NCBI RefSeq assembly: GCF_038502225.1
Contig: NC_091378.1
Span: 11,325,456 to 11,389,455 of the forward strand
Direction of reading: 5' to 3'
Length of the DNA stretch: 64,000 nucleotides
Origin: Cherax quadricarinatus
Taxonomy: Eukaryota; Arthropoda; Malacostraca; Decapoda; Parastacidae
Shown: positions 45,938 to 57,689 of the stretch, piece after piece
Numbering within the stretch: position 1 is the first letter of the stretch
Layout: every line of letters begins with the position of its first letter
Position numbers and translations under genes: made by a program
Notes under the pieces: generated by a model
What the model saw: the letters and a program-made list of their open reading frames with translations, nothing else
Told to the model about the DNA's origin: nothing
Database searches by the model: none

Positions 45938-47274
45938 ATGTAGTCCCAATTTTTAAAAAGGGAGACAGACATGAGGCACTAAACTACAGACCTGTATCAC
46001 TAACGTGTATAGTATGCAAGGTCATGGAGAAGATCATCAGGAGGAGAGTGGTGGGGCACCTGGAAAGAAACAAGTGTATAATTGACAACCAGCACGGTTT
46101 CAAGGAAGGAAAATCCTGTGTCACAAACCTACTAGAGTTTTATGACAAGGTGACAGAAGTAAGACAAGAGAGAGAGGGGTGGATCGACTGCGTATTTTTG
46201 GACTGCAAGAAGGCTTTCGACACAGTTCCTCACAAGAGGTTACTGCAAAAGCTAGAGGACCAGGCACACATAACAGGAAAGGCACTGCAATGGATCGGAG
46301 AATATCTGACAGGGAGGCAACAACGAGTCATGGTACGCGACGAGGTGTCAGAGTGGGCGCCTGTGACAAGCGGGGTTCCACAGGGGTCAGTCCTAGGACC
46401 TGTGCTGTTCTTGGTATACGTGAACGACATAACGGAAGGGATAGACTCAGAAGTGTCCTTGTTTGCAGACGATGTGAAGTTAATGAGAAGAATCGAATCG
46501 GACGAGGATCAGGCAGGACTACAAAGAGATCTGGACAGGCTACAAGCCTGGTCCAGCAACTGGCTCCTTGAATTTAACCCTGCCAAATGCAAAGTCATGA
46601 AGATTGGGGAAGGGCAAAGAAGACCGCAGACACAATATAGTTTAGATGGCCAAAGACTGCAAACCTCACTAAAGGAAAAAGATCTGGGGGTGAGTATAAC
46701 ACCGAGCATATCTCCTGAGGCGCACATCAATCAGATAACTGCTGCAGCATACGGGCGCCTGGCAAACCTACGGATAGCGTTCCGATACCTCAGTAAGGAT
46801 TCGTTTAAGACTCTGTACACCATCTACGTCAGGCCCATACTGGAGTATGCAGCACCAGTTTGGAATCCACACCTAGTCAAGCACGTCAAGAAATTAGAGA
46901 AAGTGCAAAGGTTTGCAACAAGACTAGTCCCAGAGCTACGGGGATTGTCCTATGAAGAAAGGTTGAGGGAAATCGGCCTGACGACACTGGAGGCCAGGAG
47001 GGTCAGGGGAGACATGATAACGACATATAAAATACTGCGCGGAATAGACGAGGTGGACAAAGACGGGATGTTCCAGAGATGGGACACAGACACAAGAAGT
47101 CACAATTGGAAGTTGAAGACTCAGATGAATCAAAGGGATGTTAGGAAGTATTTCTTCAGTCATAGAGTAGTCAGGCCATGGAATAGCCTAGAAAGTGATG
47201 TGGTGGAGGCAGGAACCATACATAGTTTTAAGGCGAGGTATGATAGAGCTCATGTGGGCAGGGAGAGAACCTAG
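45938..47274 (+). pseudogene. L-AC copy 2 RT, open frame
   Basis: About 445 uninterrupted LINE codons: [95 protein letters not shown]. The C-terminus is WNSLESDVVEAGTIHSF. The endonuclease is missing through 5' truncation. Upstream in-frame His-Thr codons come from the (AC)n tract. Confidence 0.9.
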
Positions 47275-47354
47275 TAGCAATCAGCGAAGAGGCGGGGCCA
47301 GGAGCTGTGACTCGACCCCTGCAACCACAAATAGGTGAGTACAAATAGGTGAGT
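45938..47354 (+). mobile_element. L-AC LINE copy 2, 5'-truncated
   Basis: It starts inside the RT and ends with two AAATAGGTGAGTAC units (47330-47354) followed by a short (AC)n. It is better preserved than copy 1. Confidence 0.9.
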
Positions 47355-47366
47355 ACACACACACAC

Positions 47367-48088
47367 AGTAGCGTGGGTCCGTGGGGTGAAGACGTGCGTA
47401 ACAAGGCTCCGAGATCCTTAGCGTTGTATGGCGTGCAATAACAGTTAGCAGTAATCAGTGGTAGTGGAACGTCAGTGAACAATACTACGAGTGATAATTA
47501 AAGTTATTAGTTAAAGAAAGTGAGAGGAAAGCTGAAATCATAATATTTCAAAGCGCAAACCGTTGGGGGTCTCAGGCGCTGTTGCCACATTGTTAGCGGT
47601 AGGCCTGAAGAAGTGACGTCACGACAAGTTGTGTGCCATTATACATACAAAGTGAAGTGTATATAATGTGAAGTGTATACTATCATCAGTGAAGAGTGAA
47701 ATCGCGTGAGGAAGCGGGATGTATGAGAATATATGTTTATAATCATCACGGATGAAGGATCTCCAAAATAGGGATTTAAGGCCTACGACGACGACTTGGT
47801 CATCAGCAGCTGGCAACTGTCACCGCAAGTTTATTCGCCTATTTGTGGATTGCATGTTGACGGCCCTGGCTGGCCTTGCATACTGTTTGATACTGGTCAC
47901 TCACTCCTGCAAGTTATTACCAGAATTAGAATAGAAATAGCATAGACAGAGAATATAGTGTTGACGAGTGTGAGAAGGTAGGTGGGACAAGCTTTTAAGG
48001 GCAACATTGTAAGACGGTGCTAGGGTAGGTCCCAGGAGGGTTGTGTCAGGTCACAAGAAGTTGCGGCCAGTCATTACACCGCACAAGA

Positions 48089-48142
<54 letters not shown>

Positions 48143-48394
48143 CACACACGCACACAGGCAGTGTTACTATCGGTAGTTATTAGTAGTAAGAATACTTAGG
48201 AAGCTAGGAAGTCCTCTCTCAATGTGAACAAGGAAAATGATAATAACCAGCAACAATTAATACGTAAATCCAGAAAGGGCAATAAGTGGAGAGAGTAGAT
48301 AATTGGGAAAGATAAATGAGACAAAATTTGTGCCTACACGACGGATCTTTCAACCACACAACCTACCCCCCCTAACCCTCCCTCCCTCACACAC
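47367..48394. other. unassigned sequence between (AC)n tracts
   Basis: No gene is recognised. It has direct repeats of GTGAAGTGTATA (47652-47680), an internal (AC)n (48096-48140) and a C-rich end (48361-48395) like the C-rich stretch before the L-AC ORF at 49876-50188. It may be 5' untranslated sequence of an L-AC element whose coding part was deleted. Confidence 0.35.
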
Positions 48395-48441
48395 AAGCAC
48401 ACACACACAAGGGTAGACACACACACTCACACACAAGGGTA

Positions 48442-48502
<61 letters not shown>

Positions 48503-48534
48503 ACACATACATAAACACATACACACACAAACAC
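48395..48534. repeat. (AC)n with GGGTAGACACAC interruptions
   Basis: Mostly pure AC; two AAGGGTAGACACACAC units at its start. It touches the 5' end of L-AC copy 3. Confidence 0.95.
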
Positions 48535-49464
48535 GACATGACGGAAGGGTTAGACTCAGAAGTGTCCCTGTTTGCAGATGATGTGAAGTTAATGAGGAGA
48601 ATTAAATCTGATGAGGACCAGGCAGGACTTCAAAGAGACCTGGACAGACTGGACACCTGGTCCAGCAAATGGCTTCTCGAATTTAATCCTGCCAAATGCA
48701 AAGTCATGAAGATAGGGGAAGGGCACAGAAGACCACAGACAGAGTATAGGCTAGGCGGCCAAAGACTGCAAACCTCACTCAAGGAGAAAGATCTTGGGGT
48801 GAGTATAACACCGAGCATGTCTCCGGAAGCACACATCAATCAGATAACTGCTGCAGCATATGGGCGCCTGGCAAACCTGAGAACAGCATTCCGATACCTT
48901 AGTAAGGAATCATTCAAGACACTGTACACCGTGTATGTCAGGCCCATACTGGAGTATGCAGCACCTGTTTGGAACCCGCACTTGATAAAGCACGTCAAGA
49001 AACTAGAGAAAGTACAAAGGTTTGCGACAAGGTTAGTTCCAGAGCTAAGGGGAATGTCCTATGAAGAAAGATTAAGGGAAATCGGCCTGACGACACTGGA
49101 GGACAGGAGGGTCAGGGGAGACATGATAACGACATATAAAATACTGCGTGGAATAGACAAGGTGGACAAGGACAGGATGTTCCAGGGAGGGGACACAGAA
49201 ACAAGAGGCCACAATTGGAAGTTGAAGACACAAATGAGTCAGAGAGATAGGAAGTATTTCTTCAGTCATAGAGTTGTAAGGCAGTGGAATAGCCTAGAAA
49301 ATGACGTAGTGGAGGCAGGAACCATACACAGTTTTAAGACGAGGTTTGATAAAGCTCATGGAGCGGGGAGAGAGAGGGCCTAGTAGCAACCGGTGAAGAG
49401 GCGGGGCCAGGAGCTAGGACTCGACCCCTGCAACCACAAATAGGTGAGTACAAATAGGTGAGTA
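48535..49464 (+). mobile_element. L-AC LINE copy 3, 5'-truncated
   Basis: It starts at [19 protein letters not shown] and keeps 281 open codons (48538-49383) to the stop. Then comes the 3' UTR with GAAGAGGCGGGGCCAGGAGC and two AAATAGGTGAGTAC units before (AC)n. Only the end of the RT remains, beginning just before FADD. Confidence 0.9.
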
Positions 49465-49524
49465 CACACACACACACACACACACATACACATACACCAC
49501 ACACACACACCACACACACACACA

Positions 49525-49587
<63 letters not shown>

Positions 49588-50188
49588 ACACACACACACA
49601 CCACACACACACACACACACACACCACACACGCACACACACACACACACACACACGACACACACACGACACACACACACACCACACACAAACCACACACA
49701 CACGACACACACACACCACACACACCACACACACCACACACACACCGCACACACACCGCACACACAAGACACACAATACACACACACCACACACACACAC
49801 ATCACACACACATCACACACACACACGCACACACACGCACATACACACACACACCCACACACCCTCCACCACTTGACACAAACACTTGACACAAACACGT
49901 ACTCCCCCCTCCCCTAACCACCTCTCCCCCTTCCCTAACCACCTCACCTTAGCCACCTACCCCTCCCCCAAACCACCTAACCCCTCCCCAAACCGTCTAA
50001 CCCCCCCAACTACCTCCCTCCCTCCAATAACCATCCTCCCCCTCCCCCATAACCATCCATCCCCTCTCTCCCTCAAACCATCTAACCCCCTCCCCCAACT
50101 ATCTCTACCCCTCCAATAACCATCCTCCCCCTCCCTCACAACCATCCATCCCCTCTCCTAACCATCTATTCCCCTCCCCCTAACCAGG
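49465..50188. repeat. long (AC)n tract and C-rich stretch
   Basis: 49465-49875 is (AC)n with ACACCAC, CGCACA and GACACA interruptions. 49876-50188 is C-rich with CCTAACCACCTC and CCCCTCCC motifs. Cys-Val and His-Thr frames across it are microsatellite artefacts. It separates copies 3 and 4. Confidence 0.95.
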
Positions 50189-51610
50189 ATGAGGACAAGG
50201 GGCTCCAAGGACGAATCTGGGAGGGAGGAATGGGATGTAGAGCTCAAAAAAAGGGAGGAAGACTGGGGAAGGAGACTAGATGAGCTGGAAAGGAAGATGG
50301 AAGAGAGGTTAGCAGTAGAATGCAGAAGGTGGAAGCAACAGGCCACAGCAGCAGAAATCAAGATAGAGAGATTAGAAGAGGAGCTGAGACATCTGAAACA
50401 GCACAGAGACAAAGATATCACAGAAGTAGCATCGGCAATGGCTACATCAAACACAGACAACAGGTCTGAAGGAAGCATGGAAACTAAACTGTATGCAGAG
50501 GTCCTGTCAAACCCACATGGGGCCAAAACAAAGACAGGGAGCACACTAGGACAGAATGAAAGTTTGGAAGACATTGAAGGAACTAGGACATGTGCAAGGA
50601 CCTTACCAGATACCTGTGGGGGCCAGGAGCAGGTGAGCAGGAAGGATAAACCAAGAAGCATAGGGGCAATAACTAGGGAAGGGACTGAAGGAAGGAACAC
50701 TCCACGGGAAGGAACTAAAACACATCAGAGGATGCAATGGGAGTCACAGTGGGAGGTGGAAAGGGAAAGATCCGTGTTTGTCTATGGGCTAGACGAAGCT
50801 AAAGGGGAAACTTATGATGAAAGAAAGCAGGAGGAGAAAAAAGCGATTGAAGATATCATGAAGGTGATAGGTGAGGGGGACATGACCCAGGTGGCAAATT
50901 TTCGGAGAATTGGGTGGTTCACAAAGAAAAGGAATCGGCCTCTCAAAGTAATTTTCAAGGCAGAATCAACCCGAGCCATGATCCTGCAGGAGAAAGCACG
51001 GTTGAGAGGCAAGCAGGAGTTCCGGAGTGTGTACCTCGATCGAGACAGAACACAGGACGAAAGGAAGACAATGAAAGAGAGTTCAAAAACGAAAGGAGAA
51101 ATGGGAGGAAATGAAAAAGGAGAGCAGAATAATCCAGGATCAAATGGAAGGACAAGTGCACCCCCCAGAAACACCTGCAGAAGGACTCCAGCCACGACAC
51201 CCCCAAGGCAACTGAACAATCCAAACCAACCATCACACACCGATCCCTCTGTTTCCACCCCCCGCACCACAGTTACAGTATTAGAACAGAAGTTGAAGGT
51301 TTGGTACACAAATGCAGATGGATTAACGAATAAACATGAGGAATGGCAAGAAAGAATCAATGAGAAGTCCCCAGACATCATAGCAGTTACAGAAACAAAA
51401 CTCATGGAGACAACAGATGCAATCTTCCCACCAGGATACCAGATCATGAGGAAAGATAGAAGGGGCAGGGGGGGAGGTGGGGTTGCTCTGCTCGTAAAAA
51501 ACAGATGGAAATTCGAGAAAATGGAAGGAATAGATGAGACGGGAGAAAGAGACTGCATAGCAGGTACACTTCAGTCTGGGGAACACAGTGGTCATTGCAG
51601 TGATGTATAA
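50189..51610 (+). pseudogene. L-AC copy 4: ORF1 domain fused to endonuclease start
   Basis: 473 codons from MRTRGSKDESGREEWD. Residues about 10-75 are a charged coiled coil (RRLDELERKMEERL, IKIERLEEELRHLK). About 190-290 is a LINE ORF1-type domain (SVFVYGLDEAKGE, NFRRIGWFTKKRNRPLKVIF, YLDRDRTQDER). After a Pro-rich linker the same frame enters the endonuclease (WYTNADGLTNKHEEW, VTETKL, GGGVALLVKN). A 2-base deletion relative to copy 1 near 51580 ends the frame. Confidence 0.8.
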
Positions 51611-54162
51611 TCCACCACAGAACTGCAGGAGGCCAAGAGAGGAATATGAAGAGAGCAACAGAGCAATGGTGGACACACTTGCTGAGGTGGCAAGAAGAGC
51701 TCACTCCAGCAGAGCAAAGTTGCTGGTTATGGGGGATTTCAACCACAGGGAGATTGACTGGGAAAACCTGGAGCCACATGGGGGTCCCGAAACATGGAGA
51801 GCCAGGATGTTGGACGTGGTGCTGGAAAACCTCATGCACCAACATGTTAAGGACACTACCAGAGTGAGAGGGGAGGATGAACCAGCAAGATTGGACCTTG
51901 TGTTCACCCTGGGCAGCTCAGATATTGAGGACATCAAGTATGAGAGTCCCCTAGGAGCTAGCGACCACGTGGTTCTGTGCTTTGAATACATAGTAGAGCT
52001 GCAAGTGGAGAGAATAACAGGAGCTGAATGGGAAAAGCCTGACTATAAAAGAGGGGACTACATAGGGTTGAAGAACTTCCTGCGGGAGGTCCAGTGGGAC
52101 AGAGAACTGGCAGGAAAGCCAGTAAATGAAATGATGGAATATGTAACAACAAAATGCAAGGAGGCAGTGGAAAGGTTTATTCCCAAGGGCAACAGTAACA
52201 ACGGGAAGACCAGAACGAGCCCCTGGTTTACCCGACGTTGTAAGGAGGCAAAAACAAAATGCAATAGAGAATGGAAAAAGTACAGAAGGCAGAGAACACA
52301 CGAAAATAGGGAGATCAGTCGCAGAGCCAGGAATGAGTACGCTCAGGTAAGGAGGGAGGCCCAGCGACAGTATGAAAATGACATAGCATCGAGAATCAAG
52401 ACTGACCCGAAACTGTTGTATAGCCACATCAGGAGGAAGACAACAGTCAAAGACCAGGTGATCAGATTAAGGACAGAAGGTGGAGAACTCACAAGAAATG
52501 ATCAGGAGGTATGTGAGGAGCTGAACAGGAGATTTAAGGAAGTTTTTACAGTAGAGACAGGAAGGGCTGTGGGAAGACAGCACAGAAGGGAACATCAAGA
52601 GGGAATATACCAACATGTGTTGGATGACATACGAACAACTGAGGAGGAGGTGAAGAAGCTCTTAAGTGACCTTGACACCTCAAAGGCGATGGGACCGGAC
52701 AACATCTCCCCATGGGTCCTTAGAGAAGGAGCAGAGATGCTGTGCGTGCCTCTAACCACAATCTTCAACACATCCCTTGAAACTGGGCAACTACCTGAGA
52801 AATGGAAGACAGCTAATGTAGTCCCCATATTTAAGAAAGGAAACAGAAACGAGGCACTAAACTACAGACCTGTGTCTCTGACATGTATTGTGTGCAAAGT
52901 CATGGAGAAGATTATCAGGAGGAGAGTGGTCGAACACCTGGAAAGGAACAAGATTATAAATGAAAACCAGCATGGGTTCATGGAAGGCAAATCTTGTATC
53001 ACAAACCTCCTGGAGTTTTATGACAAGGTAACAGAAGTAAGACACGAGAGAGAGGGGTGGGTAGATTGCGTTTTCCTAGACTGCAGGAAGGCCTTTGACA
53101 CAGTTCCCCACAAGAGATTAGCGCAGAAGCTGGAGGATCAGGCGCACGTAAAAGGGAGGGCACTGCAATGGATAAGGGAATACCTGACAGGGAGGCAGCA
53201 ACGAGTCATGGTACGTGAAGAGGTATCACAGTGGGCGCCTGTTACGAGCGGGGTCCCACAGGGGTCAGTTCTAGGACCAGTGCTATTTTTGATATATGTG
53301 AACGACATGATGGAAGGAATAGACTCTGAAGTGTCGTTGTTCGCAGATGACGTGAAGTTGATGAGAAGAATTAAATTGGACGAGGATGAGGCAGGACTGC
53401 AAAGAGACCTGGACAGGCTGGACATGTGGTCCAGCAACTGGCTTCTCGAATTCAATCCAGCCAAATGCAAAGTCATGAAGATTGGGGAGGGGCAAAGAAG
53501 ACCGCAGACAGAGTATAGGCTAGGTGGACAAAGACTACAGACCTCACTCAGGGAGAAAGACTTTGGGGTGACCATAACACCGAGCACATCACCGGAGGCA
53601 CACATCAACCAAATAACCGCTGCAGCATACGGGCGCCTGGCAAACCTGAGAATAGCGTTTCGATACCTTAATAAGGAATCGTTCAAGACACTGTACACTG
53701 TGTATGTTAGGCCCATACTGGAGTATGCAGCACCAGTCTGGAACCCACACCTGGTCAAGCACGTCAAGAAGTTAGAGAAAGTTTGCAACAAGGCTAGTCC
53801 CAGAGCTCAAGGGAATGTCGTACGAGGAAAGGTTAAGGGAAATCGGACTGACGACATTGGAGGACAGAAGGGTCAGGGGAGACATGATAACGACATACAA
53901 GATACTGCGGGGAATAGACAAGGTGGACAGAGATAGGATGTTCCAGAGAGGGGACACAGGGACAAGGGGTCACAACTGGAAGCTGAAGACTCAGACGAGT
54001 CACAGGGACGTTAGGAAGTATTTCTTCAGTCATAGAGTTGTCAGCAAGTGGAATAGCCTAGCAAGTGAAGTAGTGGAGGCAGGAACCATACATAGTTTTA
54101 AGAAGAGGTATGACAAAGCTCAGGAAGCAGAGAGAGAGAGAGGATCCAGTTGCGATCAGTGA
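51588..54162 (+). pseudogene. L-AC copy 4: endonuclease remainder, RT, C-terminus
   Basis: 782 codons are open to 53936: [102 protein letters not shown]. At about 53788 a short deletion (GTGCAAAGG region of other copies) shifts the frame. The true C-terminus MSYEERLREIGLTTLEDRRV to VVEAGTIHSFKKRYD continues at 53815-54162. All endonuclease and RT catalytic motifs are present. Confidence 0.88.
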
Positions 54163-54332
54163 AGAGGCGGGGCCAGGAGCTGAGTCTCGACCCCTGCAAC
54201 CACAATTAGGTGAGTACAATTAGGTGAGTACAAACACACACACACACCATAATACTCCATATTTGTGCATTTGTCTCACTAATCACTACTAGTCATGGTT
54301 CGCTCTGCTACTTACGAAAATCATCAAACTGA

Positions 54333-54400
54333 ATCCGTGAGGACTCTGTGAATAGTACCCTACTTAACAGTAGAGCACCATTCACAGAGTCCTCACGGAT
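54333..54400. repeat. perfect 21-bp inverted repeat
   Basis: Arms 54333-54353 and 54380-54400 (ATCCGTGAGGACTCTGTGAA plus one base, and its reverse complement) with a 26-base loop. Confidence 0.9.
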
Positions 54401-54654
54401 AACATACGAGGTAGTTGAGTACGTTGGCAAGTGTTGAAAGAATAGTGATAAGTGCTGGGAGCATGTTGAAGTGTTGTCTAAGACCCACAGTGAGGGCCAC
54501 TTACATCAGCGACACGCCTGAGATACATTCTTCATGTGATACACAGTCACTACATTTTGGAAATCTAAATCGTACATCCCACCGTGATTGTTGAAAACGC
54601 TGGAAAAAGTAGCGTCTTGCTGTGACAAACTTTGACCGTGACTACACCGCAGTG

Positions 54655-54706
54655 GGGACGCGGGGGGGACGCGGGGGGAACGCGGGGGGGGCCGCGGGGG
54701 GGGGTA
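54655..54706 (+). repeat. G-rich run with GGGGACGCG units
   Basis: Four GGGG-or-longer runs separated by ACGC, AACGC and CCGC; could form a G-quadruplex. Confidence 0.7.
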
Positions 54707-55006
54707 TGTACTTTCGTTTGTGTAAATATTCTATTAACATTTTAATGTACATTCATTATAATTATTTCCGTCAGTTGCAGTGTATATAATTTCTATTATG
54801 TGAATAGCATTAATATTATTATTATTTAATTTACGTATTTCGCGATATATCATAAAATATTTATTGCAGTTCCTGAATAGAAAGACAATATTAATCCTTT
54901 ATGATACAAGTACATAACTGCTAAAACACAAGTTGGCACCTAATTAACTGGGCGTTTCCTGCTTACCTGAGGAAGAAGGTATCTTTCAGCGGTGTACCTT
55001 ATTCTT

Positions 55007-55133
55007 GTAGATGAATGGTTCAGAGAACCGACATGTTGATAAATTAGACACATGTGCAACTCTTGGGTATCTTTATTGGCGAAACGTTTCCTCAATAAAG
55101 ATACCCAAGAGTTGCACATGTGTCTAATTTATC
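55007..55133. mobile_element. compact PLE hairpin, family A
   Basis: 127 bp: left end GTAGATGAATGGTTCAGAG, then 37-bp perfect arms (55041-55077, 55094-55130) around a 16-base loop GGCGAAACGTTTCCTC. A 12-bp target duplication TACCTTATTCTT lies at 54995-55006 and 55134-55145. The hammerhead core is deleted except for the GAAACGU part. Confidence 0.88.
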
Positions 55134-55327
55134 TACCTTATTCTTACCTTATACAAATAAATGAATTGCTGTCGTAGGAATGGTTGTGTTTGAGCCGTGT
55201 TTGTGTATGGTTTAGCTAACTCTCACTTTAATAAATGTTTTAAGAATATAGCCTGTCATTGTTTGCTCTTCCTCTCTCTCTCACTCCCTGATTCACGAAA
55301 TCATAATTACATCATTGCAAACAAATC

Positions 55328-55545
55328 AAACCACGGACGGGGAGTGAACTTGTGGCGAGTGAGTCGTAAAATTCCAGGCCAGTGAGTAAGCCACTGGGCC
55401 AGCTGGCTACAATAGGAATCATCCAATTTATTGTAGCCATCTGGCCCAATATCTTACGCTCTGGCCTGGAGTTTGAGGACTCACTCGCCGCGGGTTCAAT
55501 CTCCACCCGTGGTATGGTTTTAGTTGCTTTTAGCGAATGTACATT
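55328..55545. mobile_element. inverted pair of tRNA-like SINE heads
   Basis: The minus copy (55328-55415) and plus copy (about 55430-55545) share CCAGGCCAG, GAGTGAGTC and ACAATA segments in opposite orientation. The plus copy has TAGCCATCTGGCCCA and a B-box-like GGGTTCAATCTCC (55492-55504). No intact tRNA cloverleaf was made out, so it is a tRNA-derived repeat and not a tRNA gene. Confidence 0.55.
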
Positions 55546-55668
55546 CACAAAAATAACATTAAAAACAGTTTTTTAAAGAATACATAAAATCATGTCTTGG
55601 TATTTTTTTTCAGTCCAGAGTTTTTTTCTAGATCTCGACGTTGTTATGACACAGTCCAGTTTGTGCAA

Positions 55669-56765
55669 CTACTGTGACTAGCGCAGTTACTGTGACTAGC
55701 GCAGTTACTGTGACTAGCGCAGTAACTGTGACTAGCGCAGTTACTGTGACTAGCACAGTAACTGTGACTAGTGCAGTTACTGTGACTAGCGCAGTTACTG
55801 TGACTAGCGCAGTTACTGTGACTAGCGCAGTTACTGTGACTAGCGCAGTTACTGTGACTAGCGCAGTTACTGTGACTAGCTCAGTAACTGTGACTAGTGC
55901 AGTTACTGTGACTAGCGCAGTTACTGTGACTAGCGCAGTTAGTGACTAGCGCAGTTACTGTGACTAGCGCAGTAACTGTGACTAGCGCAGTTACTGTGAC
56001 TAGCGCAGTTACTGTGACTAGCGCAGTTACTGTGACTAGCGCAGTTACTGTGACTAGCGCAGTTACTGTGACTAGCGCAGTAACTGTGACTAGCGCAGTT
56101 ACTGTGACTAGCGCAGTTACTGTGACTAGCGCAGTTACTGTGACTAGCGCAGTTACTGTGACTAGCGCAGTAACTGTGACTAGCGCAGTAACTGTGACTA
56201 GCGCAGTTACTGTGACTAGCGCAGTTACTGTGACTAGCGCAGTTACTGTGACTAGCGCAGTAACTGTGACTAGCGCAGTAACTGTGACTAGCGCAGTTAC
56301 TGTGACTAGCGCAGTTACTGTGACTAGCGCAGTAACTGTGACTAGCGCAGTTACTGTGACTAGCGCAGTAACTGTGACTAGTGCAGTTACTGTGACTAGC
56401 GCAGTAACTGTGACTAGCGCAGTTACTGTGACTAGCGCAGTTACTGTGACTAGCGCAGTAACTGTGACTAGCGCAGTTACTGTGACTAGCGCAGTTACTG
56501 TGACTAGCGCAGTAACTGTGACTAGCGCAGTTACTGTGACTAGCGCAGTTACTGTGACTAGCGCAGTAACTGTGACTAGCGCAGTAACTGTGACTAGCGC
56601 AGTTACTGTGACTAGCGCAGTTACTGTGACTAGCGCAGTTACTGTGACTAGCGCAGTTACTGTGACTAGCGCAGTTACTGTGACTAGCGCAGTAACTGTG
56701 ACTAGTGCAGTTACTGTGACTAGTGCAGTTACTGTGACTAGCGCAGTTACTGTGACTAGCACAGT
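55669..56765. repeat. 18-bp minisatellite, about 61 units
   Basis: The unit is ACTGTGACTAGCGCAGTT, with GTTACT and GTAACT variants. Its length keeps frames open on both strands (VTVTSA repeats on plus, 281 codons; VTALVT repeats on minus, 293 codons). A 3-base deletion at 55939-55945 breaks the pattern. Confidence 0.97.
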
Positions 56766-57629
56766 AATTGGGGTTTTGTTCTCGTAGTTACAGTAGACTT
56801 GATATGTCTACTATTAAGTGTTTGATTGTCTATTCTGCTTCCCCAAGCTTGCTGACCTGACCCAAGCTTGCTGACCTGACCCAAGCTTGCTGACCTGACC
56901 CAAGCTTGCTGACCTGACCCAAGCTTGCTGATCTGACCCAAGCTTGCTGATCTGACCCAAGCTTGCTGACCTGACGCAAGCTTGCTGATCTGACCCAAGC
57001 TTGCTGACCTGACCCAAGCTTGCTGACCTGACCCAAGCTTGCTGAGCTGACCCAAGCTTGCTGAGCTGACCCAAGCTTGCTGACCTGACCCAAGCTTGCT
57101 GACCTGACCCAAGCTTGCTGAGCTGACCCAAGCTTGCTGATCTGACCCAAGCTTGCTGACCTGACGCAAGCTTGCTGATCTGACCCAAGCTTGCTGACCT
57201 GACCCAAGCTTGCTGACCTGACGCAAGCTTGCTGACCTGACGCAAGCTTCCTGACCTGACGCAAGCTTGCTGACCTGACCCAAGCTTGCTGAGCTGACCC
57301 AAGCTTGCTGAGCTGACCCAAGCTTGCTGACCTGACGCAAGCTTCCTGACCTGACCCAAGCTTGCTGACCTGACCCAAGCTTGCTGACCTGAGGACGCGG
57401 TTAACCTCCAAGAAGATATAAACAAAGTTTTCCAGTGGGCAACGGTAAACAATATGATGTTCAATGAGGACAAATTCCAACTACTCCGTTATGGAAAACT
57501 GGAGGAGATAATAACTAGAACAGAGTATACTACTGACTCCGGCCATACAATAGAGCGGAAAATAAATGGTATAAAATACTGACACAATGGCAATATAAAC
57601 ACAAATGCAGTATAATGTGATCCTTTATT

Positions 57630-57666
57630 GACTACGTTTCGCCCACACAGTGGGCTTTTTCAAGTC
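57630..57666 (-). ncRNA. hammerhead-like motif, family C, left arm
   Basis: Minus strand: GAC/GUC stem I, stem II GCCCAC/GUGGGC, GAAACGUA; first core strand UUGAAAA. Confidence 0.45.
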
Positions 57667-57689
57667 ACAAACAGAACTGTTCTGTTTGT

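Larger units (their letters stand above)
50189..54230 (+). mobile_element. L-AC LINE copy 4, near full length
   Basis: It contains ORF1-type domain, endonuclease, RT, 3' UTR and terminal AATTAGGTGAGTAC units, followed by a short (AC)n. Two small frameshifts (near 51580 and 53790) disable it. It is the most complete copy and defines the family. Confidence 0.92.
54231..55006. other. non-coding spacer
   Basis: No gene seen. It holds a perfect 21-bp inverted repeat, a G-rich run and an AT-rich stretch (54715-54960). Confidence 0.5.

Noticed and set aside
42229..49898. Cys-Val-rich and His-Thr-rich frames in 42.2-42.5 and 49.3-49.9 kb
   Set aside because: Translation of (AC)n microsatellite, not cysteine-rich proteins or metallothioneins.
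56756..57480. Frames with repeated SKLGSGQQAWVRSAS
   Set aside because: Three-frame translation of the 19-bp minisatellite; no start context or non-repeat domain.
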